From Petrolisthes cinctipes (taxonomy: Eukaryota > Arthropoda > Malacostraca > Decapoda > Porcellanidae): a stretch of DNA of 64,000 bases. Position 1 is the first letter of the stretch. Each line of letters opens with the position of its first letter. This document shows, piece after piece, positions 24,022 to 36,180 of the stretch. Made by a program: the position numbers and the translations under genes. The stretch lies in the NCBI GenBank assembly GCA_033782935.1, contig JAWQEG010000504.1, positions 472,001 through 536,000 on the forward strand. Direction: 5' to 3'. Under the pieces are notes generated by a model. The model was not told where the DNA came from. It saw nothing but the letters and a program-made list of their open reading frames with translations, and did no database searches.

Positions 24022-24205
24022 AACTTGCCTCGGATTTCCAAAATCTTGACATTTATCCCTCAGGAAAATTGCAAAACCCGAGCCAACTTTTGTCGAAACT
24101 TGGCTCGGATTTCTAAAATCTTGACATTTATCCCTCATGAAAATTGCAAAACCCGAGCCAACTTTTGCCGAAACTTGGCTCAGATTTTCAATTTTTCAAC
24201 ATTTC
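24022..24205. repeat. 75-bp tandem duplication (two full units plus partial)
   Basis: Units start at 24022 and 24097 with AACTTGGCTCGGATTT (variant in unit 1) and include the segment AAAATCTTGACATTTATCC. A partial third unit starts at 24172. Each unit holds CCGAGCC and GGCTCGG, which can pair. Confidence 0.85.
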
Positions 24206-24660
24206 TGCAGGTCAACCAGTATCCAGTATCCATTTACCAGTATCAAGGCAAAATAAGCTCATTTACGTGTTTTACCCCACCCATAACCCCCGATTCCCAG
24301 TGCTCTCCCCCAAGATTGAAGGGGTTAGGGAATATGTATAAACCAAGGGGTTTCCGATCAATATTATGGTCACTAATGAATAGAACAAGTAAAAATAAGC
24401 AGAAAAAACAAAACAAACACCAAAAATAAACCACGTGGAACTCTTATACAGAATTATCTCACATGTTGTTTAAATTAAAGAGCTTATCCTATGTAAAATA
24501 TTTTTTCCTATGTAAAAAAAAAACAATGTATAGTAAAATAAATATATAAAGTAGCTTATCAGTGGTACATTAAATCACATGTATATTCTATCACAGAGGA
24601 ACACTGTAAGGCACCATGTATGCCTACCTGTTGTAATTCATTCACAGAGTTTTTGCAACT
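24206..24660. other. AT-rich spacer, nothing recognised
   Basis: No supported frame, element end or RNA gene was found between the tandem duplication and the THAP gene stop codon. Confidence 0.5.
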
Positions 24661-26340
24661 TCAACATACAATCTTCTTCATTTTCTTACACGTTTTCTTG
24701 CTGTTCTCAATTTCGCGTGCACGATTTAATATTCTGATCCTAAAATATATTCTGCATCTAAAATAATATTCAATCACATCTACTGGAATATCAAAGATAT
24801 CATCTGGACTACTGCTCTCAATTGTCGCACAATATGTAGAAATGCCTACCACAACACTGTTCTCCTCCAGCACATGACCATCTGAAAATTTATGTAAATC
24901 AGTGATAGAACTAGTAATTAAAGTGTATATGGTTGTTGGTGGTCTTGTTCCAAAACCTGTCTGGCTGAACACCAACACTCATCCACACATACAGTACAGT
25001 ACACATTTGCTCATACACGATATACCGTGCACTCACATTTCAACATGTGAAAATTAACATTTACAGAACTGAATGCAAGTTAAATACAGTAATGATGTTA
25101 AAAGGCATAATCATGTGTTAAAAACAAAACAAAACAATTACAACAGGATTAGCTAATGAACGTAATAGAGACATGGAAATAAAGAAGGGAAGATCTGCTG
25201 ACTAATATCTTGTTCCATAAAACAATGCTTCAATGCAAATGGGTATAAATTATGTTAATTACCAGACGATAAAATTGAAGGGATCATCCTTTTCAGCTGT
25301 CTCCTTTCAGCTCTACTGTCTCGCCTGGAGTAAAAAAAGTAGAAACATCAATAGCTGTAATTACTGGTCATTCTCCACTGTACACGTAACAATTATAATT
25401 AATCTTCACACCAAAAACACCATAGATGAAAAGTGTCTAGGAATCGTTCAAAATAGTGGGTAATGATAGTAGAAACACCATACGGGGTATGAAAATCTAT
25501 AAACAATGAGAAATATCCATGCTGAGCTCTTCTGTAGAAATACCGAATACAGGGCAACAGGGCATAAATTTACCAAAGTCTGACTATCGGAGTCAAAGTC
25601 CTATAATTAGTCTTTAGATATTCTTAAAAAAAAAAAAAAAAAAAATAGTAAAAATGTCTTAGTAGGTTAGGCTATTACTTTTGGTACAATCCTATTCAAC
25701 TTTGGCTCCTAACTGGGTGAAATTTATAAAATTTAGCCTGCTATTATCACTCACCCTGCATCTTTCAAGTGAGTGCAGGGTCAGCTTTTTAAATCTATCT
25801 TCGTATGGGACATTTCTTCTCTGTAGACTCTAACAAATTGATATCCATCCTGTAAAATGTAACCATAAGTAATGCTATATTGATGTTAGGCCTAGCTTAC
25901 ACCTCTCACATCAGTTTGAGCATAATATGTTAAATTTACACTTAAGCCTATTTGCAGCAAGATGCAAAAAATATCAAGTAGGTATACCAGAAAGTACTCT
26001 TACCTTTACATTCTGCATGAAGACCAACATCCTGGTGTTCTGGTAGTGGCAGATGTTGATCATGCACTGCGTCTTCTTTTAAATTCCATACATTTCGTGG
26101 TATTTCACAACCCAAAAGTTCTACTTTTATATTGCATAATTTTTGGGCAGCACTGAAATGTCTTTGGCAAATGACGACAGTTGTAACATTGACCTTATCA
26201 AGCCAACGGCAGTTATGGAGCCATGCTTTCGCAAGGTTTGCATTTTTTTGGAATTTACGATATTTTAGATTGCTGTTCTTGGCAGGTGTGCAGCCATATA
26301 CAGCACATACTCTTGGTTTCCCCGTAAGAGATAAGTTAGA
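24661..26340 (-). CDS. THAP-domain gene (two exons seen)
   Basis: The exon at about 26340-26004 encodes a C2CH zinc finger of the THAP type: VCAVYGC (CX4C), a following basic stretch, AWLHNCRW, then VVICQRHFS (CxxH), and IPRNVWNL, where the conserved HxxP-like end lies. Donor AAAG|GTAAGA is at 26003. After a 1.0 kb intron, an exon from about 24963 to 24661 (stop TGA) reads from SQTGFGTRPPT to YYFRCRIYFRIRILNRA and a Lys-rich end. THAP proteins bind DNA and are related to P-element transposase. This C-terminus has no catalytic domain. No ATG precedes CAVYGC in the open frame (a stop lies at about 26355), so the start exon is missing or mutated. It lies 160 bp outside the Harbinger left end. 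Confidence 0.65.
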
Positions 26341-26501
26341 AGTACAAATGGGTCAATATATAAATAAATTAAGGCGAAAACGCAGAGCGATCACATCTAC
26401 CACACAAGAACAACCGAGGATGTTTACTCGACTACGTGACGTCACAACAGGGGCTGAGCAAGCCCTTGGTTCCAATAATATCCGCCCTGCGCATACCTCT
26501 C

Positions 26502-26504
26502 TAA
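26502..26504. repeat. TAA target-site duplication, left (Harbinger)
   Basis: TAA directly precedes the left inverted repeat and is repeated at 36404-36406. A 3 bp TWA duplication is the PIF/Harbinger hallmark. Confidence 0.8.
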
Positions 26505-26529
26505 CAGCCGTTTTCTCAGTCGCTCGGAC

Positions 26530-27081
26530 CACCCGCCCGAGCCTCGTTTGCTAGCACCCGAGCGAGTTTTGGTTTTCTCAGTGGTGTTTCTGAGGCCGTC
26601 CGAGCCCTCTTCCGGACGACATTATTGGAACACTCGGGCGCCCAGGCTCGGGAACTATACCCACAGAGCTACAAACCTAGAGCGCTTAACCCTGTGTAAA
26701 AGCTGGTATTTTTGTCCCCTTACTTTACTCTGAGAGGAACACAAAAACCCACTGCCTTCAACAAAACAAAAAGCCACCAGTGTATGCTACTACTCTATCC
26801 TATAGCTGGATCAACCCGGTCTGGAAAAAAAAAGAACAAGAGACTGATGAGGAACAGGACAAGTCCAGTCCCTTCTCAGTACGAGGTATACGCTGCCACC
26901 ACCAGACCAAAGTTGATCCGAGGAACCAAGTGAGCACACACCGGAAGGGTAGCGTAGAGTTAGCTTATTTAGGCTCGTGAGTAAACAACCCAGACTACAA
27001 TTTTAACGGGGGTACGATCAGTTATATGAATTAGGAATCTATTATTTTCTATAAAGGAACACAGTCTATTTGTTATATCGG
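26530..27081. other. Harbinger left subterminal region
   Basis: GC-rich palindromic words (GGGCGCCC) occur near 26636. After that, short frames hold no recognisable domain. Confidence 0.5.
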
Positions 27082-28530
27082 TGACGAAAATACTCAGACA
27101 ATTAAAAAAACTCGTTTATTTTTATCAACCTATTTGGTACGAGTACAACATAATCACAATAACAATAATTTCTGTTCCCCCCTCCCTTGCTAATATTTCC
27201 TACTCCCCGTTCTGTCAACTAGGACCGGAACCCTTCCTGGTCTCGCCAGTTGACAGAGCTAACCCACATAAATCCAAGAATAAACAATTATTACTATTAA
27301 ATATCCCCTCCCTTAATACAGTTCCTACTCCCTTTTCTGTCAACTAGGACCGGAACCATTCCTTGTCTCGCCAGTTGACAGAGCTAAGTACATATAAACA
27401 AAATATTACAACAAGGCCGAAATATAGTTAATACAATAAAAAAAAATCACATCCTAATCTCAATACTATAATAATGAAAAGATAAAATTGCCAGCAAATG
27501 TTTTTAATTTTCTTTGGTACCACGTAGTTCACTAAACACCAAGGGAGAATGCTATTATGGCTGTCACCACAGTTGACCAGATCAGAATGAGCTTGAGAAA
27601 AAACAACATACTTTACTTACTATGTCTGAATGTGAACACACAATATTCTTTAGTTAGTTATATCCCATCACGGGACTAGTAGATTCACCACACTATATTC
27701 ACAATACAATATTTATGATGAGAGCGAGTTTAGCTCCTACCTGTCACCCAGCAAAAGACGAGATCAGAATGAGGAAGAAGCACGCATGTTACTGCCTCGT
27801 CATCTCCCTCACTCACTCCCCCCAAGCAAAGTAGTGACCAACTCATCTCAATTTCTGGCATTTCTATCAGTTCCACCCTCACTGGTGTATATAATTACAT
27901 AACATGATTTAAACATATTATTGAGCTCAAATACATTGCATTCTCCCTTGTTTAAAGTTTTATATTACTGTAATTTACATATTCAAGGCATGTATTGTTC
28001 CGCCAACAAGAAAATGTACTGTCCCGACTTTAGTCCCTAACTAATCTAATTAATTTTCTAAGTAAGTTACAATTAAATGCCGGTAACAGTATAGGCATGT
28101 TAGCTTCGTAATTATACATTATAATTATAAATGCCGGTTATTCCCTGTCTCCAATAAATTATTTTACATTCACCTCTTAAATCACCACGTATTTCTCTAT
28201 CCCTATCAATCTACCTAAGTTTCAATTATTCCTCTCTTTAACCTATTTACCTAACTATAATCATTAATTCTATTTTCCTCATATTAACATTTTGTGTTGA
28301 AGAAGCCCACCACCGAGATTATTCGTTAGTGATAATCTCAGCCTGGCTACTCCCTACAATCTTACACTCATTTCGTGTTGAAGAAGCCCATCACCGAGAT
28401 TATTCGTCAGTGACAATCTCAGCCTGGCTACTCCCTACAATCTTACACCAAAAATCTATTCAAATACATATAAATATATAATACCCGTAAATATCCTAAA
28501 TAACTATACATATAAAATAGGGGTGTTACA
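27082..28530 (-). repeat. LTR (3' LTR in element orientation)
   Basis: It contains two copies of a hairpin cassette, CTGTCAACT..AGTTGACAG, at 27212-27256 and 27337-27381. It also contains an ~80 bp tandem duplication (about 28289-28447, GTGTTGAAGAAGCCCA..) that is single-copy in the other LTR and accounts for the length difference. Confidence 0.85.
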
Positions 28531-29282
28531 CACGTCCCACCTTCCTTAGCTGGAACTTACCGTGAAAATTAATTTATCTATTTCCCCTTACATTTTTTTC
28601 AATTCCCCCCATTTACTCTTTACATACATTCCTCTTATCACTATCACTACACCTTACTGAACAATATCAGACACTATTCATCCTAACTTGTTAGTCAGTG
28701 TTAATACACTGCCAACTTTTTCTCCTCCAGTCTTTAGACTGTATTTCCTTCCCGCAGGAAAGAATTCTCGACCTTACCTCACATTAAATACATTAGATAT
28801 TATTGACACCTCGCCCCAGTCAGACTCCTCTGTCAAGTTCCATAACCCCGGGAGAACTTCAATAAGGTTCTACCGTCACTAAACCCACCCGCGATTATCC
28901 CAAGCATGATCTGAGTTTTACACATTCATCTTCACTCACTTTCATTCAAACCTCAGACTCTGCAAGGTATGACAACCCAGAATGCAGTATATAAGTGATA
29001 CAGGGGCCCTGACAAATGTCCTGACTGTATACTGGAAGAGCCCTATGGAAATGGAGGGGTAGACATGTACTCCCCACCATCACCTCCTCCTCCCATTAAA
29101 ACTAAGTGTCACTTAACACCCACAACTACACACACAAAAAAAAAAATTTGAGCTGGTTTCCTAGCTCTTTTGATGAATGGTGCCCTCTTTTGACTTCAGG
29201 ACATAGGGAACCATGACATTTTTCCAACTTTTTCTTTTCAACCTTTGCTCTATTTTTTCCTACTTTTAATTTCCACAGTTAT

Positions 29283-29512
29283 ATTTTCTAATTTTCAATC
29301 TATTAATTTATCACATTTATTTCCCATTATTTGGATTATTTTTCTAATTTTCAATATATTAATTTATCACATTTATTTCCCATTATTTGGATTATTTTTC
29401 TAATTTTCAATATATTCATTTTTTCACATCTATTTCCTATTTAGTTTATTTTCTATTTTTCAATATATTCATTTATCACAATTTTTCTATCATTTGGTTA
29501 TTTTCTAACTTC
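29283..29512. repeat. AT-rich tandem repeat, ~58-bp units x4
   Basis: Units share TTTCTAATTTTCAATATATT followed by ATTTATCACA-TTTATTTCCC. They decay toward 29512. The repeat lies inside the LTR element's internal region. Confidence 0.85.
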
Positions 29513-29520
29513 CCTTTTGG

Positions 29521-30213
29521 TCAAAGTTTTCTTTTTCTTTTCCATATTTCCTCCCAAAGTCTTCTGGGTGGTCGTCTATATATGAAGTGGAGGAAGTTGC
29601 ATTTACTCCTCATATTGTTCATCATATTCCACCCCCACGACCCTGGTATAGTTGATGATACTAGTAATATAGATTGCTTCCGTAGTGCTGGTTGTGGTTC
29701 TGGTGCTGTTGTTGGGTAGGTAGTGCTGTTGTTACTGCTGCTGCTGTTGTTGTTACTTTTGTTGTTGTCCCCCGTACTCACCATCCTCAGTACTAGGTAT
29801 ATACTGTCATCACCAGCATCATCTTCGCAACCCGTGCAGTTCCAAGTTGGGAAACAATGATTAGGTTTCGTGACGGGGAAGCCATGCTGGTTAGGAGGTG
29901 GTGGTAGAGTTGGACTGGGGATGACAAGGCGTGGAGAATAGTAGCTCCATCTCTCACACAGCAACGATCTAGGGCTGCCAATGTCTGTAACAAACTGGGT
30001 GAGCCTAGCAATAATTCCCTTGGCGTGTTTACTTATACTTATTTTGCTGGTAATAAAGACATTGTTTAACATAGTTTGCCCTGTCATTGTTTTTAAATGA
30101 TCTAACTCGTGTCCTTTCTTCTCTATACCGGTCACTTGTTCCGTTAGTAACTTTAATTCCCTCATTTCGAATCTTACTGAATTTGCAACTGCTCCTACAT
30201 CACCAACAACCAC
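29521..30213 (-). CDS. Unrecognised ORF of the LTR element's internal region
   Basis: This is a 230-codon frame, the longest of the internal region. It has no upstream in-frame ATG. The first possible start is a GTG, so an exon or a start may be missing. It shows a helical N-terminal third (MRELKLLTEQVTGIEKKGHELD), a middle with WNCTGCEDDAGDD, an Asn/Ser-rich stretch (NNKSNNNSSSSNNST) and a basic end (RRPPRRLWEEIWKRKRKL). No gag knuckle, protease or polymerase motif is seen. It could be a gag-like or accessory remnant. No function is assigned. Confidence 0.35.
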   Translation of the reverse strand: MVVGDVGAVANSVRFEMRELKLLTEQVTGIEKKGHELDHLKTMTGQTMLNNVFITSKISISKHAKGIIARLTQFVTDIGSPRSLLCERWSYYSPRLVIPSPTLPPPPNQHGFPVTKPNHCFPTWNCTGCEDDAGDDSIYLVLRMVSTGDNNKSNNNSSSSNNSTTYPTTAPEPQPALRKQSILLVSSTIPGSWGWNMMNNMRSKCNFLHFIYRRPPRRLWEEIWKRKRKL

Positions 30214-30580
30214 TTCACTTTGTACTTTGTTTCTGCCATGGTTTCGGATCGAGTGGCACTACGTGTTAACATTTTATTTGTAATAGTTTTAAATTATAAT
30301 TTTCCCATTAATTTACTTTAATAATTTTTCCTAACTTAATTATTTCTTCTTTTTAATCTCTCATCTCTATAAAATGAATGGGCACGGGCACCGGGTGATC
30401 GATAAACAATTACCTGAGCACCGTCAACCGTCAGTTCTCGAGGAACTTGACTGTGTCCTACTATGGCTACTTTAAACATCCAACCCAATTCCACGGATCT
30501 CCACTAAAACAATTTTTCCGGGTCTGATTTATCCCACCTTAGCTGGAACCAGTGTAAAAGCTCGCCCTGTTCCTCATCGG

Positions 30581-31946
30581 TGACGATGATACTCAGACAT
30601 TTATAAACTCGTTTATATTTATCAACCTATTTGGTACGAGTACAACATAATCACAATAATAATAATTTCTGTTCCCCCCTCCCTTGCTAATATTTCCTAC
30701 TCCCCGTTCTGTCAACTAGGACCGGAACCCTTCCTGGTCTCGCCAGTTGACAGAGCTAACCCACATAAATCCAAGAATAAACAATTATTACTATTAAATA
30801 TCCCCTCCCTTAATACAGTTCCTACTCCCTTTTCTGTCAACTAGGACCGGAACCATTCCTCGTCTCGCCAGTTGACAGAGCTAAGTACATATAAACAAAA
30901 TATTACAACAAGGCCGAAATATAGTTAATACAATAAAAACAAATCCCATCCTAATCTCAATACTATAATAATGAAAAGATAAAATTGCCAGCAAATGTTT
31001 TTAATTTTCTTTGGTACCACGTAGTTCACTAAACACCAAGGGAGAATGCTATTATGGCTGTCACCACAGTTGACCAGATCAGAATGAGCTTGAGAAAAAA
31101 CAACATACTTTACTTACTATGTCTGAATGTGAACACACAATATTCTTTAGTTAGTTATATCCCATCACGGGACTAATAGATTCACCACACTATATTCACA
31201 ATACAATATTTATGATGAGAGCGAGTTTAGCTCCTACCTGTCACCCAGCAAAAGACGAGATCAGAATGAGGAAGAAGCACGCATGTTACTGCCTCGTCAT
31301 CTCCCTCACTCACTCCCCCCAAGCAAAGTAGTGACCAACTCATCTCAATTTCTGGCATTTCTATCAGTTCCACCCTCACTGGTGTATATAATTACATAAC
31401 ATGATTTAAACATATTATTGAGCTCAAATACATTGCATTCTCCCTTGTTTAAAGTTTTATATTACTGTAATTTACATATTCAAGGCATGTATTGTTCCAC
31501 CAACAAGAAAATGTACTGTCCCGACTTTAGTCCCTAACTAATCTAATTAATTTTCTAAGTAAGTTACAATTAAATGCCGGTAACAGTATATGCATGTTAG
31601 CTTCGTAATTATACATTATAATTATAAATGCCGGTTATTCCCTGTCTCCAATAAATTATTTTACTTTCACCTCTTAAATCACCACGTATTTCTCTATCCC
31701 TATCAATCTACCTAAGTTTCAATTATTCCTCTCTTTAACCTATTTACCTAACTATAATCATTAATTCTATTTTCCTCATATTAACATTTTGTGTTGAAGA
31801 AGCCCACCACCGAGATTATTCGTTAGTGACAATCTCAGCCTGGCTACTCCCTACAATCTTACACCAAAAACCTATTCTAATACATATAAATATATAATAC
31901 CCGTAAATATCCTAAATAACTATACATATAAAATAGGGGTGTTACA
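30581..31946 (-). repeat. LTR (5' LTR in element orientation)
   Basis: It matches 27082-28530 almost throughout. Hairpin cassettes lie at about 30709-30753 and 30834-30878. It has one copy of the ~80 bp GTGTTGAAGAAGCCC unit where the partner has two. Confidence 0.85.
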
Positions 31947-32745
31947 CCTGTGTTATTAGATAGGGGAGGAGTGTCACAAGTCGGCGGCCATTTTGAGTAG
32001 CCCATTTTTATATTTAATTTATATTTAATCAGCCATTCACTGATATATCGGTTAAAGAAATACTTATTCATATATTGTGAGTCACTATAATGTAGTTAAT
32101 ATACCATATCATCAATAAAAGACCGAATAAATGAAATAATATCTTACCCTGGCATAAGCTACCAGCCTGCCAGGCTGGCGGGTTGAGGGGATGGGCTATC
32201 TGTCCTGGCCGCCAACCCACTTCCGGTGGCGACACGCCAGGAGGGGGGGGGGGGGGGGTGGCGAGCTCTATGTTTTTAGCTCTGTGACTATACCCCTCCC
32301 AGTGCTCGCCCGAGTCGGGCAGCCTGCACTATAAATAATCTCTATTTCATAACATAGCATATTCTTTCCTCATAAATCTGTCAGAGAAGTACCAATAAAT
32401 TTTATTTCCATGATATAATGCCTGTAATTAGTATATTTTTGGATATAACTAAACATTTACAAGAAGTTTGTGGTACCCTCACTAATTATAGCCAACATCA
32501 ACAACATTCATCAGCCACTGACAGCCAACACCAGCCAGGCCATGTCAACCAAATTCCAGTTGAATTCCGGCATCATCAGTTGAAAAACAATGGTAAATAC
32601 TTACTAAAATCTATATATTCCATTCATGAGATGATGAGAGTACAATATTAAGTTAACAGTTAAGGATACATTAAGTGATTTATTTATTTATTATTATTGT
32701 GTAATGTAATCTTACTGTAACTTAAGGTATAATGCCCATTTTCAG
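31947..32745. other. Harbinger interior upstream of transposase
   Basis: It contains an oligo-G run (18 Gs at about 32241) in a GC-rich patch. A frame at 32418-32651 with a GTAAAT donor could be a 5' exon of the transposase, but it has no recognisable domain. Confidence 0.4.
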
Positions 32746-33843
32746 GACGTCCTGCACGAAATCTTTGCTGGAATATTGGATGAGTTTGATGAGGAGGAGT
32801 TGCAGTCAAGAAGGTTACCCCCAATTGTGCCATGGCATACCTAACGTTAACTTAGCTGAACACGAATTTGTTTAGAGATTCAAATTGTCCAAGGATGCTG
32901 TGAGTGACTTTCTTTAGGAAATCAGACCTAGTCTGCCAAGAGTTGCTAATGGTAGAGGTAAGTTAAGGGTAAACATATAGTTTAGCCACAGAACAGGGAA
33001 CTACAATTTCCCTTAGGAGGAAAAACAACAATCTATGAAAGAGCTGCAGATTTTCATACATATTTGTTGTTCTATTCATTTTTATCTATAACATTGAGTG
33101 GAAATCACTTGTGTACTTATCCCCTAGCCAATAATCTTATGGGTGGGGAAAAACATATTATTTGGGATAATTGGAAATTAATAATAACCAATTATTGTTA
33201 TTATTCCAACCTGACCTGACCTAACCTAAACTGAAAATATGAATAGAACAACAAAAAATATGTATGAAAATCTCTCTCTCTATATATATATATATAAAAA
33301 GAGCAAGAAATACATACCAGATATTTTGCTAAACTATAGCATACATTTACCAAGTTAAGATATTGTTTACTTTTTAATTTTCAGTACATTTTGTCTGCAG
33401 TGCTACTCAGTTTATGATATGTTTATTTATTGTGCGTCCTTTTCATAATCAACATTTAAGTAACTAATTTTTTCTTCCATTGTCTTATAGGATGTAGTGT
33501 ACCACAGTATCTTCAGCTTCTTGCTGCACTGAGATACATGGCAACTGGAAACTTCCATATATCAGTGGGGGATTGCCTGGAGATGTCCAAAGCATCGGTA
33601 AAGAGGATAGCAACTGCTATTGCTCATCTGACTCAAAGATATATTAAATTTCCTGGACAGAATGAAACGCAGATAACTGTGGAGGCGTTTCATATGTGCC
33701 TGGAGTGATTGGATCCATAGACTGTAGCCATATTAAAATCCAGAGTCCAGGAGGTAATAATGCCGAGCTATATCATTGCAGAAAAGGATATATGTCTCTT
33801 AATGTTCAAGCTGTGTGTGATGCCTCTCTAAAATTTTACATGT
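32746..33843 (+). pseudogene. HARBI1-like PIF/Harbinger transposase, broken and truncated
   Basis: The exon at 32746-32957 (acceptor TTTTCAG, donor GTAAGT) gives EFDEEELQSRRLPPIV and, after a shift, NLAEHEFV-stop-RFKLSKDAVSDFL-stop-EIRPSLPRVANGR, the helical N-terminal domain. The exon from 33491 (acceptor TCTTATAG) continues VPQYLQLLAALRYMATGNF, SVGDCLEMSKASVKRI, and after a frameshift near 33690 VPGVIGSIDCSHIKIQ, containing the first DDE Asp, then GGNNAELYHCRKGYMSLN. The intact enzyme would cut and paste the element. Here two stops, at least two shifts and the loss of the exon with the second Asp and the Glu make it inactive. Confidence 0.85.
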
Positions 33844-34000
33844 AAATCTCCATAATATCATTCATACTTTTTAAATTATAATTTACATATAAGTCTGCAT
33901 AATATCATTCATACTCTTTAAATTATAATTTACATGTAAGTCTGCATAATATCATTCATACTCTTTAAATTATAATTTACATGTAAATCTGCATAATAGA
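33841..34000. repeat. 47-bp tandem repeat, three units plus partial
   Basis: The unit TGTAAGTCTGCATAATATCA continues with TTCATACTCTTTAAATTATAATTTACA. Copies lie at 33841, 33888 and 33935. It starts exactly at the end of the transposase exon, where GTAAAT looks like a donor, so the repeats lie in the former intron. Confidence 0.9.
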
Positions 34001-34363
34001 CTGTTTTCTTATAGATATCAAAGCACAGAGAAAAGTAAATGAAGAATCAGTGATTACAAGTATCTATTTTTATTAAGGTATGTAATATATATATGACATG
34101 ATTCAGGATATTATTATATTAGACTGTATATATGAATTCAAATTTCACTAAATAAAATGTTATGGAAATAAATATTTGGGTTTACTAATTAACCAATAAA
34201 CAAACTATAGCCACAACAGCTGACTCTGACCTTAAAATTATCATACTCTGGTGACACTTCAATGGTAAAGTACGGTACATTGTTGTGTTGCCAAGGTACC
34301 ATGATTTAAGGGTCAAAGTTGGCTGCCGTGACTAAAGCTGTAGAACAGGATTAGAAGATTTAT

Positions 34364-36180
34364 TCACAAGAAATATATGTATTCAAATATATGCTGAGGA
34401 GATGAGGCTGCAAGCAGAGTAGATGGCTTGTGCACTGGAATACGCTGCAGTCTTATGGATGATGGTTTGTACACAGGAAGATCCACCTTGCTTGATGAAA
34501 ATGGCTCGAGAATGCTGCAGTCATCAGTCTCTTTCAGGGAACCATCAACTGTACCTGATAATGCAGTAAGCTACATAAGTATCAAGCTTCTTCCAGCCGA
34601 ACCAGAAATTGGCACTGTCTGACCCTACTTGTGAACTATATTTGGGCAGTGCAGTAAATATAAGAATTAAATTCCTAGAGATTATACAGTATTCCAAATA
34701 CACAGAACTGATTTGATGTATGTAGTAAAACATGCAATAAAATCTACGTTATGCTTTAACGAAATACAACTATTAAAATTTGTATCCTTACTACAGTCTT
34801 TACTATTCTGTTGAGGGTCATCTTCATCGTCTTCCAGGAACCGAGACACACACGAGTTCTCAAAAATTTTGTGTGGTAAGAGCAGTAAACCTGGGATGAT
34901 GTCCTGGACAATTTTCTGCAACTCGTCAAACTTGGCTGGTGTTGGAGGAGGTCCACCACCAGTTTGGTTAATTTTCTTTACATTCTGCATGATATTTTTT
35001 CATTCTGTGAAAGAGAAGATAATCCATTTAGAGAAATGACAAGAATTTGAGAGTAAAACTATGGAATCACACATCCATCCATTTGTGTTATTTTTGGGAA
35101 GGAATCATCATGGAATGTTATTTTTTTTTTTAAGAACTACTTGTAGAAATTTATGTATTATAATCCTTCTGCCACCCTTCTCATACTACTACAATCTTGT
35201 GGTAGAGCCTGGGAAATGATGGGTTTTGGGTGTGGGAAAATACACAAATTAGGAATAAACTGATCTTACCTAATCTGGACCTAACCTTGGCATTCTTCGG
35301 TACGGACCAAATGATATCTGCTGATCAAGAGATACATTTATGACCCATTTCATTGCTTAAGTGAGCAAGACCAACAACTAAAACCTTCATCACAATATAG
35401 TGCATAATGTGAAGTATAAGTTTGCCTATTTTCATTTAAATACATGAGGTGGCATGATTTCTGAGATTATCCTATAAATTTATTAAATCTATATCAGCAA
35501 ATAAGATCATGCATGAAAAATGATAAATTTTGAAACATATTCATGCATTGTTAATTAGAAATGCCATTTGGGCCACTTGTGAAACTCCATTTGAGACCTA
35601 ATATGTGCCAGCTATGAAAAATATCACACATATCTAACATCTCTTGCAAAAATAGCATAGGTACATTCTCAAAAAATAAAATAAAAAGATATTTCTACAT
35701 AATAATTCTTACAACCAACAAAACAAGCAAAGGTTGGTGCAATATTACCCTAGGCTGCATGAATTAACTTACAATTGGGACAAAGTATGGGGTTACATTT
35801 GGTACCAGTAGGCCAGTGTGTGTGTTAACTCACCTGGTTGGTTACCCAACACCATCATTTATCTTAATGGAAGGACAATTATATAGAACAACATACTTTG
35901 GTATAAAAGTAACAGAATAACTATATAACTGTGCTCTTATGATAAATTAGACTTACTTTCTTCGAATCCATTCCCAGGCTCGTTTCAGCTGCTTATCTGT
36001 CTTCCTTTCAGACATGAAGAAGTGGATGTTGTATTGTTTCTCCACTTCCTTCCATGCTTTATTCCACTGAGGAATACCATTATAGTCTCCTTTCTTTGAA
36101 TTTATTATAGGATGCTGTATAATCAAGGTCGCTAGGAACAACTTCTGCTCCAAGTTCAGTGGTGTACCACTGGTTGCCAT
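34364..36180 (-). CDS. Harbinger Myb/SANT-like accessory protein (three exons, one frameshift)
   Basis: Exon 1, 36180 to about 35958 (donor GTAAGT), starts MATSGTPLNLEQKLFLATL and carries a trihelix Myb/SANT-like domain (KAWKEVEKQYN, RKTDKQLKRAWEWIRRK). Exon 2 starts after TTTCACAG near 35008: KKYHAECKE, then a frame change, then QTGGGPPPTPAKFDELQKI, down to donor GTAAGG at 34791. Exon 3, 34554-34364, reads VDGSLKETDDCSILEPF and ends in TGA, followed by AATAAA. The MSANTD-type protein with its TGGGPPP motif is the known second Harbinger protein, which helps transposase enter the nucleus and bind the ends. The only defect seen is the shift near 34970. Confidence 0.75.

Larger units (their letters stand above)
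27082..31946 (-). mobile_element. Non-autonomous LTR retrotransposon nested in Harbinger
   Basis: Two direct repeats, 27082-28530 (1449 bp) and 30581-31946 (1366 bp), are near-identical and read TGTAACACCCC..CGTCA on the minus strand, i.e. TG..CA ends. A purine-rich AAGGAAGGTGGGACG precedes the 27-28 kb LTR on the minus strand, which fits a polypurine tract and sets the orientation. The internal region is only 2.05 kb and has no protease, RT or integrase. The high LTR identity suggests a recent insertion. No convincing target duplication was found at the TG/CA ends. Confidence 0.85.

Noticed and set aside
25962..26554. Plus-strand frames across 25962-26156 and 26132-26554
   Set aside because: They are antisense shadows of the THAP exon, which has the conserved C2CH pattern on the minus strand.
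26712..26980. Frames in the Harbinger left arm
   Set aside because: They are short, lack domains, and lie in subterminal transposon sequence with no splice support.
34428..34622. 64-codon plus-strand frame
   Set aside because: It is antisense to exon 3 of the Harbinger SANT-like gene, which has matching splice sites and a polyA signal.
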